NCBI GenBank assembly: GCA_010015745.1
Contig: ML978157.1
Coordinates: 225,713 to 289,712, forward strand
Length of the DNA: 64,000 nt
Source of the DNA: Setomelanomma holmii
Taxonomy: Eukaryota; Ascomycota; Dothideomycetes; Pleosporales; Phaeosphaeriaceae
Direction of reading: 5' to 3'
Part shown: piece after piece, positions 9,054 to 21,507 of the stretch
Layout of the letters: each line of letters begins with the position of its first letter
Position numbering within the stretch: the first letter of the stretch is position 1
Program-made: the position numbers and the translations under genes
Notes under the pieces: model-generated
Told to the model about the DNA's origin: nothing
Database searches by the model: none
What the model saw: only the letters and a program-made list of their open reading frames with translations

Positions 9054-12000
9054 GTTGAAATCTGATATATTCCTTGCTCTTAGACTTCAGGTCGAATGAT
9101 TGGTAAAGATGTTGCTGGGGACGGTTCCGAAGAATATCAGCAGAAATCAATTCCGCAAACGCTGTATAATCCAGGAAAGAGTGACTGGAGTTGGTTCAAA
9201 TGAGAGGCTAGTCCGAAGACTGAAAAGCGAGTGTGGTGAAGGAAAGTTGAGCCTTGCGGTAGAGAGAAGAAACAACGAGTGGCAGCAGCTGGTGCTATAT
9301 GAATGAGCGGCACAATGATTGCAGGAAGCAGGCCAAGGAAACAATTGGGCGCACAGATGCACCTTGGATGGTGTGCCCCTGGCGGTGGTTAATTTGATTC
9401 AGGGACGGGCGGCGTCAGGGACCAGTCAGCGTCAAAGATAGCCAGGAACAGCAACCGGGGTGTGCATGAAACTAGCCACTCAGCGACCAGGATGCGCAAC
9501 GTCGAGGCTTGTCAGCCGCCGGGTACCTGAGCGACGCTCGTTGGAGGCGCTGAGAGGTGAGCATCCTCATTGCGCGCCGGCAACGAGGCCGCTGGGTGAG
9601 GTCACGATGGCTGGTCGCACCACGCCTAGGACCCCTTTGCGTCTCCTCGTCAGCGCTGATTGCAGCCTTGCTGCTCCCACGAGTCCGTCTCTTGCTTCTT
9701 CGGTCACTGGCCGAACGGCCGTGTTAGATTGCGTTTCATGGCGCTTGGCCAAAATAGACTGTCACCCTGCGACGATCCTCCCTTCTCTGGCAGCTGCAGC
9801 GGGTACCTGGCAGTTGCGACGAAATGGCGCAGAAGCACACAATCTGCGCCATCGTGAGCGCATGTGTCGCCCGCCCGCTATGGTCCGGTGAGCACATCCC
9901 TCGTTCTTCCACCGTGTGTAACAGGAAGAGACACAGACACGCCTCCGCGACGGCTGCTCGTGTGTCCGCGCTTGTGTCGGGGTGGAGGCGCCGTTCGATT
10001 GGCGTGTCGATAAGAGTGGGTGGTGGTTGGTGCGTGTGTGGACGGCGAGCCACAGCAAGCGGGTGCCGAGTCAGCGCCTCGCCCCCGCTTTCCCAATCCA
10101 CTCAGGTGCGACAGTCAACCTGCTCGTCCCGCCCAGCTCGAGCCTTCATAATTTGCATAACGCTGCCATCGTCTGTCCATGATCCACGTCCGGCAAAGGC
10201 ACGGCGATCAATGTCGAGATGGAATATTTGGAAGTTGATGTTGGAGAAGTCAGGCGTCGTCGAAACAAACTCTCGTCTTCATCGCGCCTTTCATCATCCA
10301 CTGAGTGGGTCCATTTCGTGCACCAAAACGGCCGCCACGATCGGAAGCCACACCTTTTTTCAGCTGCCTCGTCTGAGGCCACAGCCGCTGCGTCCATGCT
10401 CGCACTCTCGTACCCTGTGACGTAAGTAGAGCGCATGAACCTCAGCCTCCTCTCCCTCTCAACATCGTCGCAGTTGTCTCCAGATTCGGGACCAGACCCG
10501 CGAAACTTCTCCATCCTCGTTGTCGGCATGCCAGTACCAAATCACGACAACCGGGCCTCATCTGCCGGAACGTGATTTAGATGAAGAATTCCCCGTCGCC
10601 CCTGTCCGTGCCGGACGATCCGCATCAGCAATGGCTCAACAAATAGCCATTCTGAGCGCCCGGAGATGACTTCGCTTGGGGGCTCTTTCCATTTTTGCAA
10701 AGTCTTCTTGCTTCAGATGCTCGTCGTGGCGCACGTCATCGCGATTCTTTTCACGTCTCCAGAGCGTTCGAAATAGATGGGGACAAATTGCTGACTGCAC
10801 CCTGCAGCGCCATCTATGCATATGCAGATCACGAATACCATGGTCGCTTACGAAGTGCTGGTACAGTGCGAAACCGCTGCCTCGGTTCATGGCTAAACCC
10901 GGAGAATTCTACGAGCATTCCTTGGTGGTCATAACCATGGCCTTGGAAAGGATCGTTGCAGCGGCATGACCACCAAGGACTTGCGACTACCTTGGGTGGT
11001 TGCATGCTGGGTCGGCACGATGTCTGACATCTTGGAACATCATGTCATTCGCTGTTCGATGCAGTCACAAAAACGAAGAATCTGCAAGCCATCATTCTGT
11101 GTACAACGTATCGCATCAAATACCCATACCAAGACCTCCTGCTCATCATACTTGCCGTGGAGGATCTCCCGTGCTGTTAATATGCTGCGAACGGTTCGTC
11201 CCGGCTTTTGAAACAGACGCTTGCTTGAAACGAAACATGCCACCACGTTTGGGAAACATTACCCTCCACCCACCAGTACTACCATTCATGCTTTGACCGC
11301 GGAGAAAGGCGTGTTCGAGACCAGTGTCTTTTCCCGCTACCGCCAAGATATGATATAGGTGAGAGGATCATTCCGCCCACATTGTCGCAGAGATAGCCAG
11401 GCGCAGCACTCAGTGCGAAACGAAATGGACCTACTCGATGAACATGGTACCACACCCTGAAGCTCTTCACAGGAAGCAACGGTGCAGATTTGCAGCTGGG
11501 CAGGATACCGGAGTGCAATGACGGTTCCGTGCATGAACAGGGCCCGGGACGTTGCGACAACAGAAGGTTTTCCCCCACAACCCCTCCCTCCCTTAGGTTG
11601 ATATGCTTCGATCTCTCATCGCCTTTCTCTCTGGTCTACTGGCCTTTGTTGTCTGTCAACGGCGAAGGGGATGATCGCTGGTCGAGATCTTCATCATGTC
11701 AACGGGCTAGCGGTACGATCCTATCAGGATTTCGTTAATCGTCGCTTCAGTCTGTAAGCACACTTGACGACAAATGACGTTTCGACGAAGAGCTGAACTG
11801 TTGATCCAGAACCAGCTTCTTCGGTGTGCCGAACAACACAGTTCTTCCCAGAACCAAGGGTCAAAATGGCGATGTCGGCCAATTAGCTGACTTGCAGAGG
11901 AGATCGACGGAGGCTTAGCACCTCTGCCTTACCCAAACATTAGCACATGTGTCATATCAGGTCAGGGAGAGCTTGCAACGAATACCGAAATCTCGGTCAA

Positions 12001-12863
12001 GCAGGACCATCTGCAGCCGTCAAGGCACAATCGTATTAAAATGACGCCTAGCGGGCAGTGCAATGCACGAAGATATCGAAGATATCGAAGAAACGCAATT
12101 TGCATGAAGTACTCGTAAGTTCTGCATGCGTTGGTTCTCTCTCATCCTGTCGATGTCCAAGGCTGACACAGCCTTGTGCGGAGAAGTCGGTGAATAGGTT
12201 TGAAAACGCATGAGGCTCTGCGGAGGTCTCGCATGTCTGAGATGCTATTGGTAGCCTCGTATTGCGCTCGCGGCGAATCCGGTCAGATCGAAGCCACCCG
12301 GACTGTGTTCTTCGTTGAAATCATGACATTGGGATCGCTCAAGCAGACTTACAACGGAAAATCAGTCAGAGAATGCCACATTGACCAATCTACGTGCCGC
12401 ATTTCAAGCCCAAATTTGAATTCAGCTGAACTACCCTCACCCAGATTGCGTCGGTCCACGTCACCTTGCGGCCTTGATGGTGCATCGATATCCGCATGAG
12501 TATTCGCCCCACTTTTAGGCCGGTGAGTCGCGAGGGCGGACCTGATTTCGTGAAAAAGAGCTTTCGGGGAAAGGGCTCATCGTCCTTCGAACACCCGAAG
12601 TATAAAACCAGGCTTCGCACATTTGAGATGCTCATCCAGAACTCCATGCTGCCAAATTTTGGGTATAAAGTTCAAAAGGCGATGATTTCCTCGTTGGTCA
12701 AAATGCTGTCTCAAGCTTTTCTCCAGTGGCATCCCTTGGGTGGACACTCACTCATCTTGCTTCCACCCTAGCCATCTCTACCATTACCTTTCTCATTAGG
12801 CCAGGTTACGTCACCACACACACCACCTGCTCATTCAAAGCATCCTCGCCACCACATCCGAAT
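9054..12863. other. 3.8 kb intergenic region, no gene supported
   Basis: The first 300 bp should hold the promoter of the repetitive secreted protein, with a TATA-like TCATATAG on the minus strand near 9295-9302. The rest contains many short overlapping frames, but none has a recognisable domain, a plausible signal peptide or splice-compatible extensions. It may hold a non-coding transcript or species-specific genes that cannot be seen by eye. Confidence 0.4.
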
Positions 12864-13305
12864 ATGTCCAGCACCAATAATAATACGGAGCTTACGCTCC
12901 AGATATGCTTCGGCATCTTCGGCGTGCTGGGCACTATCATTACACTAGCAAGCCTTCATCATCGAGACTCGCTAGGGTGTGTAGTGGTTCGAAGTCTGCG
13001 ACGTCGTTGAAGGACTAGTACGTGCCTTCTACCAATGTGCCCGATGCAACCTGTTGTTGATCAGTATCGTAGACACGTACAACCGTCATGGCGACCAAGA
13101 TCTCGAGGCAGGATCTGATACTTTCGTGGATGATGATGCTCCAGTTAGACATAATCTTGGCGACCGTAGGCCCACTCTACCGCCGACGTACGAGCAATCG
13201 AGCGGCAGTGTTCCAAACACCGTGGTGTTCGAGCCATCAGACGCCAATGTTTCGTGTGATGACCTGGAACATGTCAAGCACGCTCCCTCGATCGTGCCTT
13301 CGTGA
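12864..13305 (+). CDS. small single-pass membrane protein with PPTY motif (uncertain model)
   Basis: An ATG at 12864 opens a frame encoding a short polar N-terminus, one membrane helix (about residues 10-30) and the segment SLHHRDSLG. Downstream, 13019-13305 is open and contains PPTYE, a PPxY motif of the kind bound by WW domains of Nedd4/Rsp5-type ligases. The two parts join in frame if a 40-nt intron at 12979-13018 is removed (133 residues), but its donor is weak and it is shorter than the others here. Otherwise the gene is frameshifted. It resembles small dothideomycete membrane proteins with a helix and a PPTYE tail; function unknown. Confidence 0.35.
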
Positions 13306-13699
13306 GTATGCTATCTTCGGTGGATGTGCCCAAATAATAGCGATATGGAAACCTGGCTCGCACAAGATCCTTGGAATAGATCTGGTGGGTTCGCGTAACC
13401 TTCAGCACGTTGTTTAGTGGTGAAGACTGGAGCGGGGAAGGGACGATGCGTGGTGTCGGAGGGGAAATGGACGATACGAGCATTGGGCTGTACATATATG
13501 TGATACTCTGAACGTCTGATACTGTTTTCAGGAGCTTCCAGATCTCTTACCATCTTTTATGTACGTGAGAATACAGCCGTTCAGGGGCCGTTGGTTGACG
13601 GCGCCGTGACTGCCAGAATTGCATGGCCGAACACATGCGGTGTACTGTGCATAGAAGGCGCAAGCGACGATTCTGCGAAGACACAGCCTCAGCCTCAGC
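13306..13699. other. intergenic, no gene seen
   Basis: Lies between the small membrane protein and the first recognisable HET sequence. A short CAGCCT/CAA-repeat stretch occurs at 13684-13712. The lost N-terminal part of the HET gene may begin here. Confidence 0.4.
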
Positions 13700-15592
13700 C
13701 TCAACAACAACAATGTCAGCCATGTCCAAGAGGCTATAAGCTATGTCTGGGGCGCAGATGTTCCGCCTAGCAAAATTTACGTCGACAGCGATAGCAAGCC
13801 ATTGCCCATCACGCCATCTCTGGAAATCGCCTTGCAGCATAACCGACATGACGCTTAAACGATGACCATCTGGGTCGATCATATCTCTATCAATCAGCAA
13901 GACGACGAAGAGAAGACCGAACAGGTGGGTAACATGGGCCGCATCTATGGCGCAGCGTCTGAGGTTATCGTATGGCTTGGCCCAGCTGCAGATGGTTTGG
14001 ATGGACTCATGGACATATGGAGTTCTTGGGGAAATTTGATCATACAATGGGGTCTCCCAGGTCTTGTGAGATATATTGATAACGAGAACAAAGCTCTCGA
14101 GTTCAAGCGCATCATGGCAAATGAAAATCTCCACGATCCGAAACCACAAATGTGGTTCTCGATGCTGCATGGATTTGCAAGCACAGTCGATGCAACCTTT
14201 CTGGAGAGGGCTATCGCTTGAAACCAGTGGCCTTGGTTTACGAGAGTCTGGGTCCATACAGTACCACCACGATTTGCTATGGACGTGTTCTGACATGAGG
14301 CACTCAGGTTGTCCAGGAATTCGCCTTGAGTTCTTCTGCCAGACTCGTACGTGGTCGACGCGCTATAACGGCTGAAAATGCACTAATGGCACGTTTTTGC
14401 CTTCAGATACGTCACACCATATGTCTGAAAAGAACTGAATCATCTCATGTCCCCACTGGAAATCAACCGGCTGGGTGTCTTTTTTCGGCACCCAAAATAT
14501 GCTTCGCGGAAAAGACCACAGATTTTACAACGGTATACCTCTATGGATGTTACTAAAGTTCTACTGCATCTGTGGAATTCGAGCGACGAATGCTTGCGAT
14601 TACCTTTATGGTATTTTGGGCTTGGCTTGTGATGCTGGCACACTCGGCATGAGGCCAAGTTATGTGCTCAAGGACAATGTCAGTCTTGTCTTTGCAAGAA
14701 TGACCCGCGCAATCATCGCCAAAGGGGAGGGCGAGATCTTGACAATGGTCCAGTTCCCGAAATCACGCTCTGATCTACCTTCGTGGGTTCCCGATCTCAC
14801 TAACGCACCTCGGAGATCATGCATAGATCGACCCCTAGACGACTCTCTTGGTCTCTTCTGTGCAAATGAGAAGACCGAAGTTGAGTTGCTCGACGTCTCC
14901 AACGAGCTGATCTTTGGAATTACAGGTTTCCTGGTGGACATAATCGAGGGAGTTGCGAACGCCTGGCGTGACAAAGAGCAGGTGGTAGAAATCGGCCGTC
15001 CCTTAGAAACCGAGCGTGATGGCGAGACAACGATGGAGTGGGATCATGCTTGCGACACCGCTTCGCATATGTCCATCAAATGGACGCCAGACCCACATGC
15101 TGCGTATCTGGAGTGTTTCGCTTCCGTCGAAGCGTTCTGTCGACTGTCAGAAGAAAAAGGCAACCCGATATACCCATCATCAAGGCGAAGCGCAGAGGCG
15201 CATTGACGAATTCCAATCGGTGACATGGAGGTGCGTGCTGCATATAGTGCTACACGCACTTCGTCGAGTGGATCGACGTCTATCATTCGTGCAAGAGCAA
15301 CTTGGACTTCCTGAGATCTTGGCCATCTTTATTGAGAGCGGAATTGCGCGAGGGTGTCGCCAAGTTCAATGCAAATGAAAGTCAATTGATGCCTTGGAAG
15401 TATCGACACGGGTTGCATCGAATGACCCTCAAGCGGCCTTTCATAAAACGGAGCGGCTACGTCGGCGTTGGACCGCAGTGTATGGGGGCTGGGGACTTGG
15501 TCATCGTGATGGACATCGCAAAGCTTCCGTACGTGATCCGGACTATCGATGAAGAAGCAAGGCTGTTCTCGCTGCTTGGCGAGTGCTATTGA
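13700..15592 (+). pseudogene. decayed HET-domain (heterokaryon incompatibility) gene
   Basis: HET-domain signatures appear in order but with breaks. SYVWGAD (codons from 13739) matches the first HET block. After an in-frame TAA (13856-13858), WVDHISINQQ and GRIYGAASEVIVWLGP (13862-13990) match the second and third. Then TGA codons at 14219-14221 and 14291-14293 interrupt the region with WFTRVWV. A frameshift leads to 14475-15206, and the C-terminal block GYVGVGP ... GD ... LLGECY is at 15302-15592 in another frame. HET proteins trigger allorecognition cell death in Pezizomycotina. This copy cannot encode one. The TAA fits CAA-to-TAA, a RIP-type change. Confidence 0.8.
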
Positions 15593-16859
15593 GATGTGAT
15601 CATGGATGGCAAAATTATCGCTTCTGGAACTCGGAGGAAAGAGAAATTCTGCCTCGTGTAAACGACATCTTTTCCGCTGTTGTGAAATGTATTGGTGGCC
15701 GACAAACGCAGACACGACACACGGGCCCTGCGGCAACACCTTTTTTGCATACACTCCGTACTATCTATTCACCCACAGAGGCCTATATGCTGTTCTCACC
15801 ACTCAATTCAAGTGAATAATATGACGAGCGACACGGAAATACCAGCTACTGCAGTGCAGCTACACTTGACAACCTTAGCCCATAGTCTGCACATTTGACT
15901 CGACCCGAACACCAACGTCTACATTGGCAATCAGCGGCGCGACAATTCTTGAGTACCGAACAACCTCACATCTCATACTGTACAGCTTCACCCTGCGTCC
16001 TATCGTCTTGGTAATTTTCATTCACCCACGGTCCAATCCGCGCTCACCGCTACTTCGACCCACCACCCAAAACACTACGTCACCGTTACTTGTCTCCTCA
16101 GCAACGCCCACTAGTGCCTCTGTTCCTTCCAGCCAGTATATAAGCTCGCCGGCCCCCATCTTTTGCAAATCAGCTCTCTTTGCCTTTTGGCTTAGATCAA
16201 GTGTAGTATCTGTTCTTTTCAGTTTAATCTCTGAAACGTTCCTACGGGAACATTCAAGATTATTCTTATTTTTGAAAATAGATCACGGCTCCCTGGGCTT
16301 GCTCATAGTCGTGGTCACAGTGTCGCTCCTATCGCACTATCTGGAGTGTACGCGATTAATTTTCATTGAGCTGTCTGGCTGTTGCTGGAGGCTTGAGGAA
16401 GATCGACTTCGAGAACAGCGAGGAGAACGATTGAGAGGACGTGTTGTTGGGGCTGGATGTTGCAATTTCGTCGAGGTCGGGTTGAACACGGAAAATTTTG
16501 CATTTTGCCCCACCAATTGTGCGCGATGATCACAACATCACCCCGCAACCAGAGAACACCACCACTCTGCCATTTCGAACTGCGATGACAGATCGTTGCT
16601 CATAGCATTCTCATCATGTTAATGCCGGGCACTGGAAGTATATCATGACAGGCACATCTCCGCTTTGGCGTACCGTGTACTGCATGGCCACTGGACTTTA
16701 TTTATAGAATAGGCATGGTAACGAGACTTGCTCGTACACGACTACGACGTTCATATCGCAAGTTCCGCATGCTGCTCTTCATGATTCGGAAGCTATACCC
16801 ACTGGTCAAGGGTGAGTGCTGCGTAGACAACCCTGATGCTGTGCAGAATCAGGAAATTC
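15593..16859. other. intergenic; orphan TATA-like site
   Basis: No gene recognised. TATATAAG at 16137-16144 followed by a pyrimidine-rich stretch looks like a fungal core promoter, but no intact gene follows it. It may have served the lost amidohydrolase gene or an unseen one. Confidence 0.35.
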
Positions 16860-16990
16860 TGCTTCACTTATGCCGCCCTCGCCGAACTCACCTACGCCCT
16901 CGACACCCTGCACACCGACGGCGTCATCCTCTTCACGCGCTACGGCGACGCAAACGCGTACCTAGGTCAGCTCAAGAATACACTGAAACA
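16860..16990 (+). pseudogene. relic of an amidohydrolase-2 family gene
   Basis: One reading frame encodes about 38 residues including ELTYALDTLHTDGVILFTRYGDANAYLG. This strongly resembles the internal block of fungal amidohydrolase family 2 decarboxylases, which typically read YALDTLxADGVxLFTxYGD. The flanks are out of frame or unrelated, the expected metal-binding His residues are absent and a stop follows near 17008. Only a fragment of a once larger gene (typically over 300 residues) remains. Confidence 0.6.
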
Positions 16991-19905
16991 GGCTTTGATG
17001 AGGTGCTGAGCTGAGTCGAGATCAGAAGAAAAAGGGAATCGCTTAGTGACGGCAGACTTGAAATCGGCCAGGCTGCGCGCCAGGAGAAGTAAAACCCATT
17101 CAACCAGAGCGCCAATAATGCTTGTGTGCACCCAGCTTGGTTGTTGCGCCGCGCTCGAACTGTGGGTGCCAATGCAAGAGCTCACTGCGCGTTCCTTCCG
17201 ACCCCGAGCGCTCTCAGAAGTGACCGTTTGCTCTTACCAACACCTCTGCTTGCTGCGATCTCCCGCCCATCGATCCTGCAAGATATACACCGAGACGTAT
17301 GAAGGCTCACATACAAGCTGACATCAGTCCTTATTCCGAAGAAACATTTATGACGCTCGAGCCAGATCTGCCGCACTGTTTAGGATGACTGCGCCACCTC
17401 TGCCTCAATCTCAGACATCATCCGGCGTTGGTGCAGTACGCGAAATGCCAAATTTGGCTGGCTACGTACTGAGTGGAAGCATTTATACAAGATCGACAAT
17501 GATGTCACCCTCCAGCGGCCTCCCGATTATGAGCCATCTGCCGCCATATATACAAAGTCATGCCAGCACGACGTTTCCAGAGAGTTTACAGCATAGCTAG
17601 AGAGCGCTGTGATGCAGAAGTGAATCGGCTCCATTTCGAGACTTCTCCTGGATCACTGTCTCACACTGCGGCCTGCATGACCTCAGGCACTATTGTTTCC
17701 GGCAGCCAGTAGCAGCACAGTCGCCCGTCTATATATCGCGCTCCGATGCAACTCAAGTTCACCTGAGGTGCCGAGAAATGCGCCTTGCTAAATGGGTGGA
17801 CACGAGTTCTCGCGGCGCCTGGAGCACCGGGCTTGCACTTCGACTGGGGCAGGAAATGCTTTGGAGAGACTAGGTCTGCGGTCACCACGTTCACATTGCT
17901 CTGACCTACCCGCACTGGGGGAACGATATAGCCTTCATTGGCTTCCATCGACTCTCAAAGCTGCTTCGGTGTGACCAGACGAAGCTGTCGCTTTCGACTA
18001 AGAGAGTGGCCCGAATAATCCGCCCGAAACCAACGGTTGCGATACGCATACTGCAAACAGGACTTTGCAGTGACCAAGTCTCGTTCGAGTTCGTAACAAG
18101 ATCTATCTTGGCTGGACATTATCACATATCCCTCGAGTCCAACAAAAAAGCGCATGCCAAGACTACAGCTGGGCAACTGTCCCGGACTATGATTCGTCCT
18201 TCTCGCTCGTCGTCTCCGCTAGAACATTGATGTCAATTCTCAGCATTAGCATGACAACTCTCCACTGGTTGTCGCCCGCATGCCTACTCCAGTCTTCCAC
18301 AACACATGACGTCCTTAGTTTCCTCATAGGCTAAGATGGACACACCCCGCACTCGAATATTGCTCAGGGGTGCATATAGTTGCGGGGTGAAAGTAGCACT
18401 AGCTGAATTCATCAGCACATGAGGACTCAAGAGCCAATGAGACCGGAAATCTGGTTTTGTGTACCGCGGCATCTTCATCAGGGTCGAAGGGAAGTCCCGC
18501 AGACTAACGTAGAGTGGCTTGTATGCTAACCTCCAGCAGTCTACTTCGCACACCATTGCCTTGACTCATCATGTGGCGATTTGACATCGAGCGACCTTAT
18601 TCCCGCATAGTCGGACGCATTCCAAAGTATTGGTGTTTGAGCAACTTCAGTGGCTGTCGAAGATGACTATTGTCTAAGCGATTGAGCTGGATGATGAGGA
18701 CTGATCAATTCAACAGGACTCCTGTAGCGCATGATCCCCTCGATGACCTTTGTGGCCAACGACGCCATACGGTGGCAGAGTGCTGATTCACCACAGTTTC
18801 TGGCTAGTCTACCATTCGATCAGAAGGCGTTGAGACGGTGGAGCGCTCCATGATGCTACAGTTGCTAGCGAATGCGGCTTCACCCCTGCAAGCGGTATCA
18901 CCAGAGTCTAATCATTGTTCCACTAATAATTGGCCAATTATATCGCTTGCCCTGCGATTCACTCACAGCGCTAAACTATGTACGCAAGGTGGGGCTGAGT
19001 AAAACCATGTTGCGGCCTTGCGCAGGGGTGAAGCCGCAATCGCTAGCGACTGTATCCGAATTTAAAGTTCTCCATGAGTCCAAAAGCGAGGATTCGCAAC
19101 CAGGACTGGATACAAGCTGGGGTATTATCCGTCGTGCTCAACTGTCAAGGATTACTGTCCGAACTTTTGGTTGTGTTCAGCGGTAATCTCAGCATGCCCA
19201 TGGTCGGTAGTTCAGCATTTGGAATTTGGATGGCTTGTCCCTGACAGATTGACATCTATCATCCCCCAAATCCGCAAGACACAACCTTAATCGAGGTAGA
19301 AACAGGTCACGCGCAATTGGGCAGGTACTCCCCCGCATTCCACCACTCTGGCACCGTTACATCATGTTCCTTCCGTCTTTGGAAAATGATCACCAAATTC
19401 CCAGGAACGTGTCCAGATGTGGCAATAGCGATGAACTAGCGCGAACGGAAAGTTCGTCCTCCGCAACGCCACAGACTAAAAGGACGCCAACCACCTACGT
19501 AGGGTCTTAACGTCTTCAAAACACTTCCTTTTGCCTCGGCGATTTTGCAAGTATTCTACCCAGGTCGAAAGGCCTCACGACGATGTGTATGTCGATCATC
19601 TTAACGCTGTGTCGATCACCCGCTAGACGATGCGCGACAAGCATAGGTACTGGAACGCTCCAATAGAAGTCGGCAGATTTGAAGTTTTGTTCTAAGAAAG
19701 GTGAAGAGCATACACCATGAAAACCAGGAAACTGCCTCGGCATGACGATCATTGCACTCTGGACAGCAAGTGATCGTGAAAAGCGAACAGTCTATAAGTA
19801 TAGACGTGTTTTCGAAAGACAGGAGTAGGTCCCATCAGATAGCCTCTGGGCATCGCGAGAATCTTCAAGTTTATCTTCTTGTTTGAGCTGTGCTCGATTT
19901 CCACC
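16991..19905. other. 2.9 kb intergenic, no intact gene
   Basis: Short frames only, without recognisable domains. It may contain further debris from the amidohydrolase region. The last 115 bp hold the heme-peroxidase promoter with TATAAGTA at 19793-19800, 106 bp before the ATG. Confidence 0.4.
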
Positions 19906-21298
19906 ATGCATACTCTCTGTACACTTCTTTTGCTCTCTTCTGCTTCCACGGCCTGGGGATATGGCTGGGTAGCAGGGCAAGCAGGCGTTGACGCATCGCT
20001 GCTCAAGGCGCGCGCAGGCCGCTACGCGAACGAGAAACGACAAACGACATGCCCATTCAATTCCGATCACAAGGGTGCAGCGCCGTACTCTGACTCGTAT
20101 CCATATACTGGAGCGAAGAATGGCGCTCCAGGGAATGGTAAAGGTGGCATCAAGGTGAGAAGGTTTCATGACAGGATTGACTGTCGCTAACATCATGAAA
20201 GGTGCCAGCCGATGGTGATACTGCACATGTCTACACGGCTCCAGGATCGAACGATATCCGTGGCCCTTGCCCGGGTCTGAACGCTGCCGCAAACCACAAC
20301 TTCCTTTCTCACGACGGCATCGTCACCTTCAACGAGCTTGTCGATGCTCAACAAAACGTTTACAATGTCGGCTACGACCTTGCGGTTCTGCTCGCCGTTC
20401 TAGGCATTGTCGCCGACGGTGATGTCGCCACCAGCAAACTGAGTATTGGCTGTGATGCTACATCACGCACTGCTTTGCTACCACTTCTCGGCACCCAGCC
20501 GGGCCTAAACGGTCACAATAAGTTTGAGGGTGATACATCGCTCACTCGTAGTGACTACTTCACCGCCAACGGCGACAACTACGATTTCAACGGAACACTC
20601 TTCGCTGCTATGAAGACTGTTGCCGACCGTGTCAGTGGTGGCAACTTCGACCGCAATACGCTCGCCGCATACCGCAGCCAACGATATGATGAGTCTGTTC
20701 AGCAGAACCCCAACTGTAAGTCAAGCCTTGCGAATCCAACACAAGCTCCTTTCTGACCTTCTTAGTCTTCTTCGGCCCACTGTCGCTCCTCCTCTACGGA
20801 GCTGCCTCTTTCCTATACGAGCTCTTCCCATCCTACGGCAACCAGGGCACTCCCGACCTCGCAACCATGAAGTCTTTCTTCGGTGCTGTCGAAGACTCTT
20901 CAGCACCAGGGGGCTGGCGCCACGTCCCGGAGAAGATTCCAGACAACTGGTTCAGTCGCCCAACGCCATACACGAACAACGACGTCACCACCGAGATTCT
21001 TGCTTTGTACACCGCCTACCCTAAGCTGTTTGGCGGAAACGTCGGAACCAACAACTTCGATGCCTTGCAAACGCCATTCGGCATCATCGCTGACGGCAAG
21101 TTGCCCGATGCGGCGACCGCGAGTGATGTGCTGTGCTTGCTATATCAGCTCGGCACAATGGCCGTGCCCTCTAGCCTGAGCACCGTTACCGATATTACTG
21201 GCTCTTTACTCAACTGGTCGGTGGGCAAGCTGAACCCGGTATTCCAGAATGCGGGATGTGCGTTGAAGCCAGATCAGACTCTCGGTAAATTAATGTAA
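19906..21298 (+). CDS. secreted chloroperoxidase/peroxygenase-type heme-thiolate peroxidase
   Basis: Three exons (19906-20154, 20202-20715, 20766-21298; introns 47 and 50 nt) give 431 residues. I chose the ATG at 19906 because it has a good CCACC context and starts a signal peptide. A KR dibasic site follows the leader. The PCP motif (Pro105-Cys106-Pro107) supplies the cysteine heme ligand. EGDTSLTR (from Glu192) matches the EGD signature of the unspecific-peroxygenase branch rather than the EHD of classical chloroperoxidase. The C-terminal region with NPNFFFGPLSLLLYG and EKIPDNW is typical of Peroxidase_2 (PF01328). Expected activity is H2O2-dependent hydroxylation or halogenation outside the cell; the substrate is unknown. 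Confidence 0.88.
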
Positions 21299-21507
21299 GC
21301 GAAGTGAGGAGGAAAGGAGAAGAGGAATAACTGCGATGCACGAGCTGGTGCTCTAGTGAAATCTAGCATGGCTACTCTGGATGTTGCTCAAACATGATTG
21401 GATGAGAACAAGAATGCTGATGACGAGTACATATCCCTGCCTTCGATAGTGTATATGTATGCAATGCAGGTTTTTCCATCAACACTTCGTTCATTGACCA
21501 TATTTCC

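Noticed and set aside
9824..10529. Open frames of 127-198 codons on both strands in a GC-rich stretch
   Set aside because: Arg/Ser/Cys-rich random-looking products on both strands; a by-product of high GC content.
15924..16529. 201-codon plus-strand open frame with hydrophobic segments
   Set aside because: It has no ATG start, overlaps a likely core promoter and pyrimidine-rich leader, and has no recognisable domain.
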